Source: Sneathiella chungangensis (lineage in GTDB: Bacteria; Pseudomonadota; Alphaproteobacteria; Sneathiellales; Sneathiellaceae). Taken from it: a stretch of DNA of 64,000 bases. Shown here one piece after another: positions 34,006 to 43,238 of this stretch (positions are counted from its first letter, which is position 1; every line of letters starts with the position of its first letter). Both the position numbers and the translations under genes were made by a program. The stretch lies in NCBI RefSeq assembly GCF_009882935.1, contig NZ_WTVA01000015.1, forward strand, positions 939,108-1,003,107, in the 5' to 3' direction. Below the pieces are notes generated by a model that did no database searches, was not told the origin of the DNA, and saw only the letters and a program-made list of their open reading frames with translations.

Positions 34006-35532
34006 CTAACTGCCCAGCCGCTCCCGCAGTTCCGTCTTCAGGACCTTGCCGTAGTTGTTTTTGGGCAATTCCTCGATAAAGAAATATTCCTTCGGCCGCT
34101 TGAAGCGGGCAATCTGCTCGATGCAGTGCCGGTCGAGCTCTTCGGCCGTCACGGCGCTTCCCTTGCGGGCAACGACGAAGGCGACGACTTCTTCGCCCCA
34201 GTCCGCATGCGGGCGGCCGACGATGGAAATCTCGTCGACAGCGGGATGGGTGAGCAACGCCTCCTCTATCTCGCGCGGATAGATGTTGGTGCCGCCGGAG
34301 ATGATCATGTCTTTCGAGCGGTCCTTCAACGTAAGGAACCCCTCCTCGTCGAAACAGCCCATATCGCCGGTATGCAGCCAGCCGCCGCGCAGGGTTTCGG
34401 CGGTCGCCTCGGGGTTTTTCCAGTATCCCTGCATGACCACATCGCCGCGCACCACCACCTCGCCGACTTCGCCGGCGGGAAGTGGATTGTCGTCGGCATC
34501 GACCACCCTGACCTCGACATCCGTGCGCTCCGTCCCGACGGAGGCGAGGATTTCGCTGCGTCTTGGATGGGTTTCGTCGCGGATCAGCGCTATGGAAAGG
34601 CCGGTGATGGTCATGGGCGATTCCCCCTGCCCGTAGATCTGCGCGAAACGGGGGCCGAGCGCCTCGATGGCGCGGCGGATATCCGCCTCATACATCGGGC
34701 CGCCGCCATAGACAATGACCTTGAGGTTGCTGGTATCCGCCCCCTCGAAGGCCGGGCTGGAGATCAGCCGATGGACCATGGTCGGCGCGAAGAAGAAACA
34801 GGAATTGGGATAATGATTGATCAGCTCAAGCGTTTCCGCAGGATCGAAACCGCCGCTTTCCGGGGTCACCTGAATGCCCGCCTTGGCGATCAGCGGCAGG
34901 CCATACATGCCCGAACCATGGGTCTGCGGCGCGGCATGGATCACCGCATCGCCCGGGTCGATCGAGGTGACATCGGCAAAATAGCTGAGCACGGCGGTCA
35001 GCAGGTTGCGGTGGCTGATCATCGCGCCCTTGGGCTTGCCGGTCGTGCCGGAGGTGTAGAACAGCCAGGCAAGATCGTTCGGCGCGGCCTCCTGCATGGC
35101 GAGGGGCGGCTCCTTTTTCAGGGCCTGATAGCTGTCGTCATGGACGGAGATGACCGTCTCCAGCTCGGGAAGGTCCGGTATCAGGGACGCCAGCTCATCG
35201 GCCAGTTCCGCGGTGGCGAAGGCAATGCGGCTGTCGGAATTTTCAAGGATATAGCGGAATTCATTGATATGCAGCTTGGCATTGACCGGCACGGCGACAA
35301 GTCCGGCGCGCCAGACTGCGAACAGCGCGATCCAGTATTCCGGATGGTTCTTCATGATCAGCGCGACCCGGTCCCCGGCCTTGAGGCCAAGCTTGCCGCG
35401 CAGCGCCCCGGCGAGGCCGGCAACCTGATCCGCATAGTCGCGGTAACGGGCGGTGATTTTCGTGCCATAGGCCAGCGCCGGCAGGTCCGGATAGGTCTTG
35501 GCCGTCCGCTCCAGCAGATTTGCGATATTCAT
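34006..35532 (-). CDS. Acyl-CoA synthetase (AMP-binding family)
   Basis: 508 residues. Adenylates a carboxylic acid and joins it to CoA. Core motifs: FYTSGTTGKPKGAMISH (P-loop), IYGQGESPM in place of the more usual YGxTE, GWLHTGDMG, and the final lysine region PKNNYGKVLKTELRE. The N-terminus begins with MNIANLLERTAKTYPDLPAL. It is the last gene of a minus-strand run, 23 bp after the AmpG-like permease. Medium- or long-chain fatty acids or aryl acids are all possible substrates. Confidence 0.87.
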   Translation of the reverse strand: MNIANLLERTAKTYPDLPALAYGTKITARYRDYADQVAGLAGALRGKLGLKAGDRVALIMKNHPEYWIALFAVWRAGLVAVPVNAKLHINEFRYILENSDSRIAFATAELADELASLIPDLPELETVISVHDDSYQALKKEPPLAMQEAAPNDLAWLFYTSGTTGKPKGAMISHRNLLTAVLSYFADVTSIDPGDAVIHAAPQTHGSGMYGLPLIAKAGIQVTPESGGFDPAETLELINHYPNSCFFFAPTMVHRLISSPAFEGADTSNLKVIVYGGGPMYEADIRRAIEALGPRFAQIYGQGESPMTITGLSIALIRDETHPRRSEILASVGTERTDVEVRVVDADDNPLPAGEVGEVVVRGDVVMQGYWKNPEATAETLRGGWLHTGDMGCFDEEGFLTLKDRSKDMIISGGTNIYPREIEEALLTHPAVDEISIVGRPHADWGEEVVAFVVARKGSAVTAEELDRHCIEQIARFKRPKEYFFIEELPKNNYGKVLKTELRERLGS

Positions 35533-35555
35533 TGTTTACTGACTCCCGAGGGGTT

Positions 35556-36851
35556 TCAGGCCGCCTCTTCTTGTTGTTCGATTGGCTGACGATATGAGAG
35601 ATACCAGAGGAGCGCCAGACCGGGCAAGGCCGCTGCGGTGGTGATGATGAAAAATTCGATCCAGCCGGTGCGCTCGACCAGCCAGCCGGCGGGAGAGACC
35701 AGCACCGTGCGCGCCACCGCCATCAGCGAGGTGAGCAAGGCATATTGCGTTGCCGTATAGGCGACGTTGCAGAGGCTGGACAGATAGGCGACAAAAACGG
35801 CGGTGCCCATGCCGCTCGCCACATTCTCGATGCCGATGGTCAGCGCAAGGAAGGAAAGGTCCGGCCCGATGGCGGCCTGGGCGGCGAACATCAGGTTGGA
35901 GACCATCTGCAGCAGACCGGAAATCCACAGCGCCTTGTACATGGTGGTTGCCGCGAGCAGCCAGCCGCCCAGAAACAGACCGCCGAATATGGCGACCGTG
36001 CCAAGGGTTTTGACGATCTCGGCGATCTCGGTGAGGGTGAAGCCCGTCTGCAGGTAGAAGGGGTTCGTCATGGCGCCCGCGAGGCTGTCGCCGAACTTGT
36101 AGAGCACGGTGAAGAGAAGGATGATCAGCCAGTCGGGCTTGCCCATGAAATTGAGAAAGGGATCAATAACGGAGGTTTTCAGCCAGTCGAGATAGGCGTT
36201 TGCCGTCGCCGGGGCTTTTTCTTCCGCAGCGGTCTCCCCGACCTCCGGCTCGGCGGTGAACAGGACCGTGACGGTGCCGATCAGGATAAAGGCGGCCATC
36301 ACCATATAGCTGATCGTCCAGCCGAAATAATCGGCGATGACAAAGCTGGAAAAACCGGTCAGCCACATGGCAACGCGATAGCCATAGACATAGGTCGCGG
36401 CGCCCGCCGCCATGTTCTTCTCGTCGCAGATCTCGATGCGGAAGGCATCGACGATAATATCGTAGGAGGCGGAGGCGAAGGCGACGACCAGCGCCGCGAC
36501 GGCGACATGGAAAAGGTCCGCCTTCGGGTCGCTGAAGGCCAGCGCCAGCGTCGCCGCGATCAGGAAGGCCTGGAGCAGGAGCAGCCAGCTTCGCCGCCGG
36601 CCAATCAAGGCTGACAGCACGGGGATGCGGATATTGTCGATGACAGGCGCCCAGAGGAATTTCAGCGTGTAGGGCAGCCCGACGAGGGTGAACAGGCCGA
36701 TCGAGGTGAGATCGACATTTTCCTGCGTCAGCCAGGCCTGCAGGATGCTCGCGGTCAGAAGTAGCGGAACGCCGGAGGAAAAGCCGAGCAGGGTGATACT
36801 CAGGATACGTTTGTCGCGATAGACGGAAAGCGCGGAAATCCAACGGGTCAT
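35556..36851 (-). CDS. ampG: AmpG-like muropeptide/MFS permease
   Basis: 431 residues, about twelve to fourteen membrane segments. N-terminal RILSITLLGFSSGVPLLLTASILQAWL and GLPYTLKFLWAPVIDNI are the standard AmpG landmarks. AmpG imports anhydro-muropeptides from the periplasm for cell-wall recycling. It follows the cyclic-nucleotide-binding gene by 68 bp in the same direction. No beta-lactamase gene is nearby. Confidence 0.85.
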   Translation of the reverse strand: MTRWISALSVYRDKRILSITLLGFSSGVPLLLTASILQAWLTQENVDLTSIGLFTLVGLPYTLKFLWAPVIDNIRIPVLSALIGRRRSWLLLLQAFLIAATLALAFSDPKADLFHVAVAALVVAFASASYDIIVDAFRIEICDEKNMAAGAATYVYGYRVAMWLTGFSSFVIADYFGWTISYMVMAAFILIGTVTVLFTAEPEVGETAAEEKAPATANAYLDWLKTSVIDPFLNFMGKPDWLIILLFTVLYKFGDSLAGAMTNPFYLQTGFTLTEIAEIVKTLGTVAIFGGLFLGGWLLAATTMYKALWISGLLQMVSNLMFAAQAAIGPDLSFLALTIGIENVASGMGTAVFVAYLSSLCNVAYTATQYALLTSLMAVARTVLVSPAGWLVERTGWIEFFIITTAAALPGLALLWYLSYRQPIEQQEEAA

Positions 36852-36919
36852 TATGCGGGTGTCTTGATAAGGTTACTCATACGCGTGACTCTACTCCAAA
36901 TGGGACGGGCCGTCGCCCG

Positions 36920-37381
36920 CTAGGACTCGTTGCGAAGCATTTCCTTTGCCTTTTGCAGATCGTCCGTTGTCCGCACCAGCCGTTCCGCGAGCACGCGCAT
37001 CAATTCCACCGCCATTTCCGGAAATTCCGTTACCATCCGGAAGAAGACGTCCTTGGTGATCTTGAGGGTCGTCAGCTCCGTCTTCGCCTTGATGGTTGCC
37101 GTTCGCGGAACATCGATCAGGATGGCGATCTCGCCGACCACGTCATTCTTGCCCAGCGTCGCCACCGTCAGCGGACCCGAGGGGGTATCCACGATGACCT
37201 CGGCCTCGCCGGCCATGATGAAATAGGCGGCGTCGCCATTGTCGCCCTGTTGGCAGACCAGGTCGTCGGGCTGAAACGTCAGCCGTTCGGACGTAAAGGC
37301 CAGCAACTTGATCTTGGAGGGATCAATTTTCGCAAACAACGGTATCTGCCGGAGGATCTCAACTTCTTCTTTCAGGCTCAC
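36920..37381 (-). CDS. Stand-alone cyclic nucleotide-binding protein
   Basis: 153 residues made of one cNMP-binding domain without a DNA-binding or enzyme part. The phosphate-binding cassette VVGEIAILIDVPRTATIKA keeps the Glu and Arg that hold the cyclic nucleotide, so binding is expected to be functional. It starts with a short coiled segment (LKEEVEILRQIPLFAKID), typical of CNB domains, and ends in a charged helix. The gene follows the degenerate ABC protein by 20 bp, so it likely gives that protein cAMP or cGMP sensing. Confidence 0.88.
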   Translation of the reverse strand: MSLKEEVEILRQIPLFAKIDPSKIKLLAFTSERLTFQPDDLVCQQGDNGDAAYFIMAGEAEVIVDTPSGPLTVATLGKNDVVGEIAILIDVPRTATIKAKTELTTLKITKDVFFRMVTEFPEMAVELMRVLAERLVRTTDDLQKAKEMLRNES

Positions 37382-37401
37382 CGATTTTCTCCCTTCTCTT
37401 T

Positions 37402-40056
37402 CTAGGAAGCCGACAGCATTTCCTTAAATGGCCCGCTTCCCTGCTTCAGCTTTTCCGGATTTCCTTGCTCCACCACCCGGCCACTGCGCATGACCAGGAC
37501 ATGATCGAATCCGGCGGTCTTCTCCGCATGATCAAGCGACCAGATCAGGCAGCGTCCCTCGAACTCCTCAAGAATGTTCTTCATCAGGCGCGTCTGTGTC
37601 GCGGTGTCGAAAGAGGACGTGGCCTGATTGAGGATCAGCACATCCGGTTTTTTGATTATAGCACGCGCGATGCAGAGTTTCTGCCGCTGCGTTGCATTGA
37701 GCCGCGCGCCGGCGGAACCGACGGCGAAATTCAGCCCGACGGCGATAATGGCGCTGCGCAGCGACATTTCCTGAACCACATCGGCCAGCACGGCGCCGAT
37801 CTTCTCGGCGGCCTGGGCGTAGCCGAAGGCGATCTTGCCGAACAGGATATTGTCCTGAAGGTTGGTCGCCGGGTTATAGGCGTCGGCGTCGAAGAAGGCG
37901 ACGCTGTCCTTGAGATGCGGCGGCAGTTCCTCGGCGAAGCGATGCCGCGCCGCGACGATTTTTTCCTCGATGTCATCGGTCAGCACGCCGAGGCGATGAC
38001 GGGAGGGAATGACCTTGAAGGGCAGCGACATAAAGCGCAGCCGGTCTTCTTCCTTGAGGCTGTCGAGCCGTTCCGAATCGATGCGGCTCAGCATCGCCTG
38101 ATATTCCGGCAGGTCGTCGGACGAGATAAAGCCGTAAAGCTGGAAGAATTCGTGATCCGGCGGCAGGTCGGCGAACAGCTCGATCATCAGCGTCGCGACC
38201 TGATAGCCCATTTTCAGGAAGGTTTCCGTCAGCCCCGCTTCCTCGATGATTTTCTGCACATATTTGTTCTCCGCCATCCGGTCGAGATCGAAATCATCGC
38301 CGACCGGCGTGCCGAACAGGAGGTTTTCCGCGACCGAGGCGTTGGTGTTGTAGCTGTCCTGCTCGAACGCCTCGATCATGTTCTTGAGGCTCGGGTCGGT
38401 CTCGATCTTCTCGAAAAACCGGCGCCGGGCGTTCAGGACCAGCTCGGCCGTTTCCGGCGCCTCCTTCGGGTCGATCGTGCTGCGCAGGCCCAGGCGGTAG
38501 ACATCCTCGCTGAGATCGACCATCTCCAGGACTTCGAGGGCGCGGGCGTTCAGCTCCTCCTTGTTCTTGACGCCGGCAAGGGCATAGTCATGCCAGTCCG
38601 CCTCGATATCATCCGCCGAATTGCCGGTAATCTGCGCGTTCTTGATATAGGCCTCGCGCTCTTCCGCTTCCTCGCCCTCATAGCTTTTTTCATGCAGCGG
38701 CCGGTGCTTGAGGCCGAAGAAAAGATTTTCGCCGAGGGTCGTGTTGAACACATAGCCATGCTGGCCGACATAGGAAATTTTGCGGCCGACAATCGCCTCG
38801 GGCGCGGTGACGAGATTGATTTTCCCCGCCGTCAGCCGGCCGCGATCCGGATCGATGAGGCGCGAGAGTACATGGGTCAGCGCTTCGCGGCCCGATCCCG
38901 CGGGCCCGATGACCGCGATCCGCTCATCCAGCCTGAAGCGGGTGCTGAGCCCGTCCAGGATCTTGTTGCCGGTATCGTCCGAAAGCTCGACATTGCCGGC
39001 GACGAATTCCCCGGTGAGCACCGGAATTTCCTCCGGTTCGATAAGCTGGTTATCCTCATCGCGCATCCCGGCCGGCTCGAACTGTTCAACGACCTGCTCA
39101 TATTTGATGCGGGCATCCTCGCGCCGCTGGTAATAGGCGAGCAGTTCCTTCCAGGGCGCGGCCATTTCCTTATGCGCGCCGATCGCGGCAACCAGCGTCC
39201 CGACCTCCAGCGTTCCGTTGATGACCATCGTGCCGCCGATGGCATAGAAAAAGAAGGGGCCCAGTTGCTGGATGAAGTTGTTGAGAAACTTGATGACGAA
39301 TTTCAGCAGGTAAATCCGGTAGCGGACGACATAGATCTTGTCGAGCTGGTTGGAAAAGTTCGCCCGCATGAAGTTCGATCCGTCATGGGCATGGACTTCC
39401 TCGACGCCGCTGACCGACTCGCCGAGCTGATCGGACAGGACGCGGACCAGCCGCACGCGCGTCTTGCCAAGAAGATTGACCTTCTTTTGCAGGATCGGGA
39501 TGAAATAGGCCTGCAACGGATAGAGCGCAATCGCCGCCACCGCCATAATCCAGTTCTGCACCACGAGAAAGCTGACGATGACGACCAGATATCCGCCCTG
39601 GAAGATCGGCAGGGCGAAGGCCTCGCCAATAAAGCCGCCAAGCGGCTCGACCTCGCCCGTGATCATCGGGATGATTTCGCCCGCGCTCTTCTTCTTGAAG
39701 GTCGGCAGGGGAAAACGCAGGATCCGGCAATAGAGCTCATAACGGAGCCGGCGCAGCATCTGCTCCCCGGTGATGCCCTGATAGACATTGATCACATATT
39801 TGAAGGCCTGGTTGACGATCACCATCAGCAGGAACAGGCCGACGGTCAGGTAGAGGAAGTCCGTCTGGTCAAATTCGACGCCGACATATTCCACGGGAAA
39901 GGCGATATCGTCCGCCTGGATCGCCTGGTTGATGATGATTTTCGGCAGCTCGAGATAATAGTAAAGCGCCGGGAAAGACAGGATCGACATTAACGTCAGT
40001 ATAATCTGCTGCTTCTTGCTGTAGCGCAGAATATACTTGTAGATGCTATGTTCCAT
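37402..40056 (-). CDS. ABC-exporter-like protein with degenerate nucleotide-binding site and large NBD insertion
   Basis: 884 residues, against about 580-620 for a usual half-exporter. An ABC exporter membrane domain (about 1-310, with segments near 18-35, 66-88, 155-187 and 250-295) is followed by a single, stretched nucleotide-binding domain. Walker A reads GPAGSGREA (384-392), with Lys to Arg390 and Ser/Thr to Glu391. The Q-loop glutamine is near 432. The signature reads LNATQRQ (786-792) instead of LSGGQ. Walker B reads LILNQATSSFD (807-817), with Asp to Asn810 and Glu to Gln811. His843 is kept. Between the Q-loop and signature lies an extra region of about 300 residues, and an ENxLFG-type element occurs three times (443-448, 577-582, 735-740). 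ATP hydrolysis is unlikely. The next gene encodes a cyclic-nucleotide-binding protein. Confidence 0.85.
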   Translation of the reverse strand: MEHSIYKYILRYSKKQQIILTLMSILSFPALYYYLELPKIIINQAIQADDIAFPVEYVGVEFDQTDFLYLTVGLFLLMVIVNQAFKYVINVYQGITGEQMLRRLRYELYCRILRFPLPTFKKKSAGEIIPMITGEVEPLGGFIGEAFALPIFQGGYLVVIVSFLVVQNWIMAVAAIALYPLQAYFIPILQKKVNLLGKTRVRLVRVLSDQLGESVSGVEEVHAHDGSNFMRANFSNQLDKIYVVRYRIYLLKFVIKFLNNFIQQLGPFFFYAIGGTMVINGTLEVGTLVAAIGAHKEMAAPWKELLAYYQRREDARIKYEQVVEQFEPAGMRDEDNQLIEPEEIPVLTGEFVAGNVELSDDTGNKILDGLSTRFRLDERIAVIGPAGSGREALTHVLSRLIDPDRGRLTAGKINLVTAPEAIVGRKISYVGQHGYVFNTTLGENLFFGLKHRPLHEKSYEGEEAEEREAYIKNAQITGNSADDIEADWHDYALAGVKNKEELNARALEVLEMVDLSEDVYRLGLRSTIDPKEAPETAELVLNARRRFFEKIETDPSLKNMIEAFEQDSYNTNASVAENLLFGTPVGDDFDLDRMAENKYVQKIIEEAGLTETFLKMGYQVATLMIELFADLPPDHEFFQLYGFISSDDLPEYQAMLSRIDSERLDSLKEEDRLRFMSLPFKVIPSRHRLGVLTDDIEEKIVAARHRFAEELPPHLKDSVAFFDADAYNPATNLQDNILFGKIAFGYAQAAEKIGAVLADVVQEMSLRSAIIAVGLNFAVGSAGARLNATQRQKLCIARAIIKKPDVLILNQATSSFDTATQTRLMKNILEEFEGRCLIWSLDHAEKTAGFDHVLVMRSGRVVEQGNPEKLKQGSGPFKEMLSAS

Positions 40057-40258
40057 TGAACGCGACCTGCCTGCTTCCCATCGATCCCGCAGAAAGCGCG
40101 GGCCCAGCGAGGACTTAGTTTTTCATAGTTTTATCCTCCGCTGCAAGCGGGAAATATGAATGCGGGCCCGAGATGGACGCCGATAGCGCCTTTGCTTGTT
40201 GATATTTAGCCGATCTGCCCTTAACAATGCCGGTACATCCATTCCGAAGCGGAGCGCC

Positions 40259-41533
40259 ATGTCTGACCTGCAAAATCAAGCCCCTCTCGTTGTCGTGGTG
40301 CTGAAAGGCTATCCGCGCCTGTCGGAGACCTTTATCGCGCAGGAACTGTTGGCGCTGGAGCGGCTGGGTCTGCGTCTGCAGCTGGTCTCGCTGCGTCATC
40401 CGACGGACAAATCCACCCATCCCGTGAATGATGAAATCTCGGCGCCGGTCAATTATCTGCCGGAATATCTGTATCAGGAGCCGCTGCGTGTCCTGAAATC
40501 CTGGTGGAGGGCGCGGCGCCTGCCGGGCTATGCGGCGGCGCGGTCGGTCTGGCTCAAGGACCTTCGGCGGGATCTGACGCCGAACCGGGTGCGCCGGTTC
40601 GGACAGGCACTGGTGCTCGCCGCCGAGATGCCCGAAGGCACCGCCATGGTCTACGCGCATTTCCTGCATACGCCCGCCTCCGTCGCCCGCTACGCCAGCC
40701 TTATGACTGGCCACGATTGGAGCTGTTCGGCGCATGCGAAGGATATCTGGACGACCCCGGAATGGGAGTTGCGCGAAAAGCTGGACGCGCTTTCCTGGCT
40801 TGTCACCTGCACCTCCGTCAATGCCGAGTATCTGGCCGGTCTGGCGGCGGATAAATCCCGCGTGTCGCTGATGTATCACGGCCTTGACATGACCCGGTTT
40901 CCGGAATTCCCCGATCGCCGCCATGTCCGGGACGGATCGGACCCGGCGGCGCCTGTTGAAATCCTCTCCGTCGGGCGGGCGGTGGCGAAGAAGGGATATG
41001 ACGATCTGCTGACCGCGCTTGCCGGATTGCCCGGGGATCTTCACTGGCGCTTTACGCATATCGGCGGCGGCCCGCTGCTTGGCGAATTGCGCGCGCAGGC
41101 GCAGCAGCTTGGCATTGCGGCGCGCATCGACTGGCGCGGCGCGCGCCCGCAGGAGGAGGTGCTCGCGGCCCTCAAGGCGGCGGATATCTTCGTTCTGGCC
41201 AGCCGGATTGCCGAGGATGGCGACCGCGACGGGCTGCCGAATGTGCTGATGGAGGCGCAGAGCCAGAAGCTCGCAACGGTTGCCACCAATGTCTCGGCGG
41301 TTCCCGAACTGGTGATCGACGGGGAAACCGGCCTTCTGGTCGAGCCGCGCGATCCGGCGGCGATGACGGCGGCGCTCCTGACGCTGGCCCGTGATCCGGA
41401 CCTCCGGCGCGTCTTCTCGGAGGCGGGGAATGCGCGCCTCAGGAAACTTTTCGATGTCAACGCCTGGGTCGGCCAGCTTGCCCGCAAGCTTGGCGCCCCG
41501 GGTGAATTGCCCCGGACCGGAACCGGATCATGA
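40259..41533 (+). CDS. Glycosyltransferase family 4 (GT-B fold)
   Basis: 424 residues. The C-terminal half has the GT4 features ILSVGRAVAKKGYDDLLTAL and DGLPNVLMEAQSQKLATVATNVSAVPELV, with the donor-binding Glu, ending in ETGLLVEPRDP. The N-terminal region binds the acceptor (VVVLKGYPRLSETFIAQEL). No signal peptide, so it acts at the cytoplasmic face. The ATG at 40259 is preceded by GGAG. First gene of a ten-gene block with overlapping ends. The 200 bp before it separate it from the divergent ABC-like gene and hold no visible gene. Confidence 0.88.
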   Translation: MSDLQNQAPLVVVVLKGYPRLSETFIAQELLALERLGLRLQLVSLRHPTDKSTHPVNDEISAPVNYLPEYLYQEPLRVLKSWWRARRLPGYAAARSVWLKDLRRDLTPNRVRRFGQALVLAAEMPEGTAMVYAHFLHTPASVARYASLMTGHDWSCSAHAKDIWTTPEWELREKLDALSWLVTCTSVNAEYLAGLAADKSRVSLMYHGLDMTRFPEFPDRRHVRDGSDPAAPVEILSVGRAVAKKGYDDLLTALAGLPGDLHWRFTHIGGGPLLGELRAQAQQLGIAARIDWRGARPQEEVLAALKAADIFVLASRIAEDGDRDGLPNVLMEAQSQKLATVATNVSAVPELVIDGETGLLVEPRDPAAMTAALLTLARDPDLRRVFSEAGNARLRKLFDVNAWVGQLARKLGAPGELPRTGTGS

Positions 41534-42657
41534 AGCTTGCCTTCTACGCGCCGATGAAATCGCCGGACCATCCGGTCCCCTCCGGTGATCGGCGGATGGG
41601 CCGGTTGCTCCGGTCGGCGCTGGAGATGGCGGGGTTCGAGGTGACGCTCGCCTCCGGCCTGCGCAGTTTCGATGGTAAGGGTGATCCCGCTTTTCAGGCG
41701 GCGGTGAAGACGCAGGGCGCGAAAGAGGCGGCGGAATTGATCAGAAAATGGCGCGACCGCCCCGATGACGCGCCCGACGGCTGGTTCACCTATCACCTGT
41801 ATCACAAGGCGCCGGACTGGATCGGGCCGGAGGTTTGCCGGGCGCTCGATATTCCCTATATCGTGGCGGAGGCGAGCCATGCGCCGAAGCGCGCGCGCGG
41901 TGACTGGCAGACGGGTTTCGAGGCCGCCGCCGCCGCCATTGCCTCCGCGCGGATCGTCTTTCATATGACGACGCTCGACGGGGCCTGCCTGAAACCCTTG
42001 ATGTCGCCCGGTAACGCGCTGGTCATGCTGCCGCCCTTCATCGATATCGACACCTATCTTGAACGCGCCGTCCCGGTCGATACCGCGGCGGCGATGGCGG
42101 CGGCCGGCGGGCGGCGGGGGGTGAAGACCTTGCTGTCAGTCGCGATGATGCGCGGCGGCGACAAGATGATGTCCTACCGCCAGCTTGGCGAGAGCCTTGC
42201 CCGTCTCGGCGGCGATGACTGGCAGCTTCTGGTGGTTGGCGGCGGCGAGAAGCGGCCCGAGGTCGAGGCGGCGCTGGCCCCGCTTGGCGGGCGCGCCGTT
42301 TTCCTTGGCGCCATGACGCCGGAGCAGGTGCCGGCCTGGTATGACATGGCCGATCTTTATGTCTGGCCCGCCCATGGCGAAGCCTATGGCATGGCCTTTC
42401 TGGAAGCCGAAGGCTGCGGCCTTCCCGTCGTCGCGGGAAATATCCGGGGTGTTCCCGATGTCGTGCGCGACGGGGAAACCGGCCTGCTGACGCCGCCCGG
42501 CGATGCGGCGGCCTTTGCCGATGCGGTGGAGATATTGCTCAGGGATGACGACCGCCGCCGCGCAATGGGGGAAAAGGCGCGGGAATTCGTCCGGCGTGAA
42601 CGGACAATCGCCCGCGCCGCGGCGCTGCTGAAATCCCATATCGGAGGGGTTCTGTGA
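41530..42657 (+). CDS. Glycosyltransferase family 4
   Basis: 375 residues. GT-B glycosyltransferase with donor-site motif HGEAYGMAFLEAEGCGLPVVAGNIRGVPDVV and ETGLLTPPGD. The N-terminal part (LAFYAPMKSPDHPVPSGDRRMGRLL) looks like those acting on lipid-linked or surface glycans. Its ATG overlaps the previous stop by four bases. Sugar donor and acceptor are not known. Confidence 0.87.
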   Translation: MKLAFYAPMKSPDHPVPSGDRRMGRLLRSALEMAGFEVTLASGLRSFDGKGDPAFQAAVKTQGAKEAAELIRKWRDRPDDAPDGWFTYHLYHKAPDWIGPEVCRALDIPYIVAEASHAPKRARGDWQTGFEAAAAAIASARIVFHMTTLDGACLKPLMSPGNALVMLPPFIDIDTYLERAVPVDTAAAMAAAGGRRGVKTLLSVAMMRGGDKMMSYRQLGESLARLGGDDWQLLVVGGGEKRPEVEAALAPLGGRAVFLGAMTPEQVPAWYDMADLYVWPAHGEAYGMAFLEAEGCGLPVVAGNIRGVPDVVRDGETGLLTPPGDAAAFADAVEILLRDDDRRRAMGEKAREFVRRERTIARAAALLKSHIGGVL

Positions 42658-43238
42658 TGCCGCGCCTTCTCGTCATCCGGCACGGCAAGACCGACTGGAA
42701 CCTGCAAAAAAAGATCCAGGGCCGGACGGATATCCCGTTATGCGCCGACGGGCGGGCGGAACTGGCGGGCAAACGGGTGCCGGAGGAGTTCCGCGGCTTC
42801 GAATGGACGGCGAGCCCGCTCGACCGTGCGCGCGAGACGGCGGAGCTGCTGGGGGCGAAAGATATCAAGATCGAACCGGCGCTCATTGAAATGCAGTGGG
42901 GCGCGTGGGAGGGGGAGACCCTTGCCGATCTTCGGGCGAAATACGGCGCGGAATTCAGATATAATGAATCGCGCGGCCTTGATATGACGCCGCCGGGCGG
43001 CGAAAGCCCCGCCGATGTGGTGGCGCGGCTCCGGCCCTGGCTTGCAAGCCTGGAGACGGATACCATCGCGGTCACGCACAAGGGGGTGATCCGCGCGCTC
43101 AAATCCCTCGCCTATGACTGGGACATGACCGCGCAGGCGCCGGTGAAATTCGACTGGGCGACGGGACATCTGTTCGAGGTAAGCCCCGGGGGCGGGCTTA
43201 CACCGCTCCGGATCAATATAGAAATGAAAGACGCATGA
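42657..43238 (+). CDS. Histidine phosphatase (phosphoglycerate-mutase-like)
   Basis: 193 residues. The catalytic RHG motif is in LLVIRHGKTDWN (His10, nucleophile), the Glu in EMQWGAWEGE, and the second His in VTHKGVIRAL. Members remove phosphates from small molecules, including nucleotide sugars or alpha-ribazole phosphate. In this setting, between glycosyltransferases, a sugar-phosphate substrate is plausible. GTG at 42654 and ATG at 42657 are both possible starts; both overlap the preceding stop. Confidence 0.85.
   Translation: MPRLLVIRHGKTDWNLQKKIQGRTDIPLCADGRAELAGKRVPEEFRGFEWTASPLDRARETAELLGAKDIKIEPALIEMQWGAWEGETLADLRAKYGAEFRYNESRGLDMTPPGGESPADVVARLRPWLASLETDTIAVTHKGVIRALKSLAYDWDMTAQAPVKFDWATGHLFEVSPGGGLTPLRINIEMKDA

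Noticed and set aside
37465-39993. Long open frame (842 codons) opposite the ABC-like gene
   Set aside because: Low-complexity Arg/Asp/His-rich translation caused by high-GC third positions of the real gene; no domain or ribosome-binding site.
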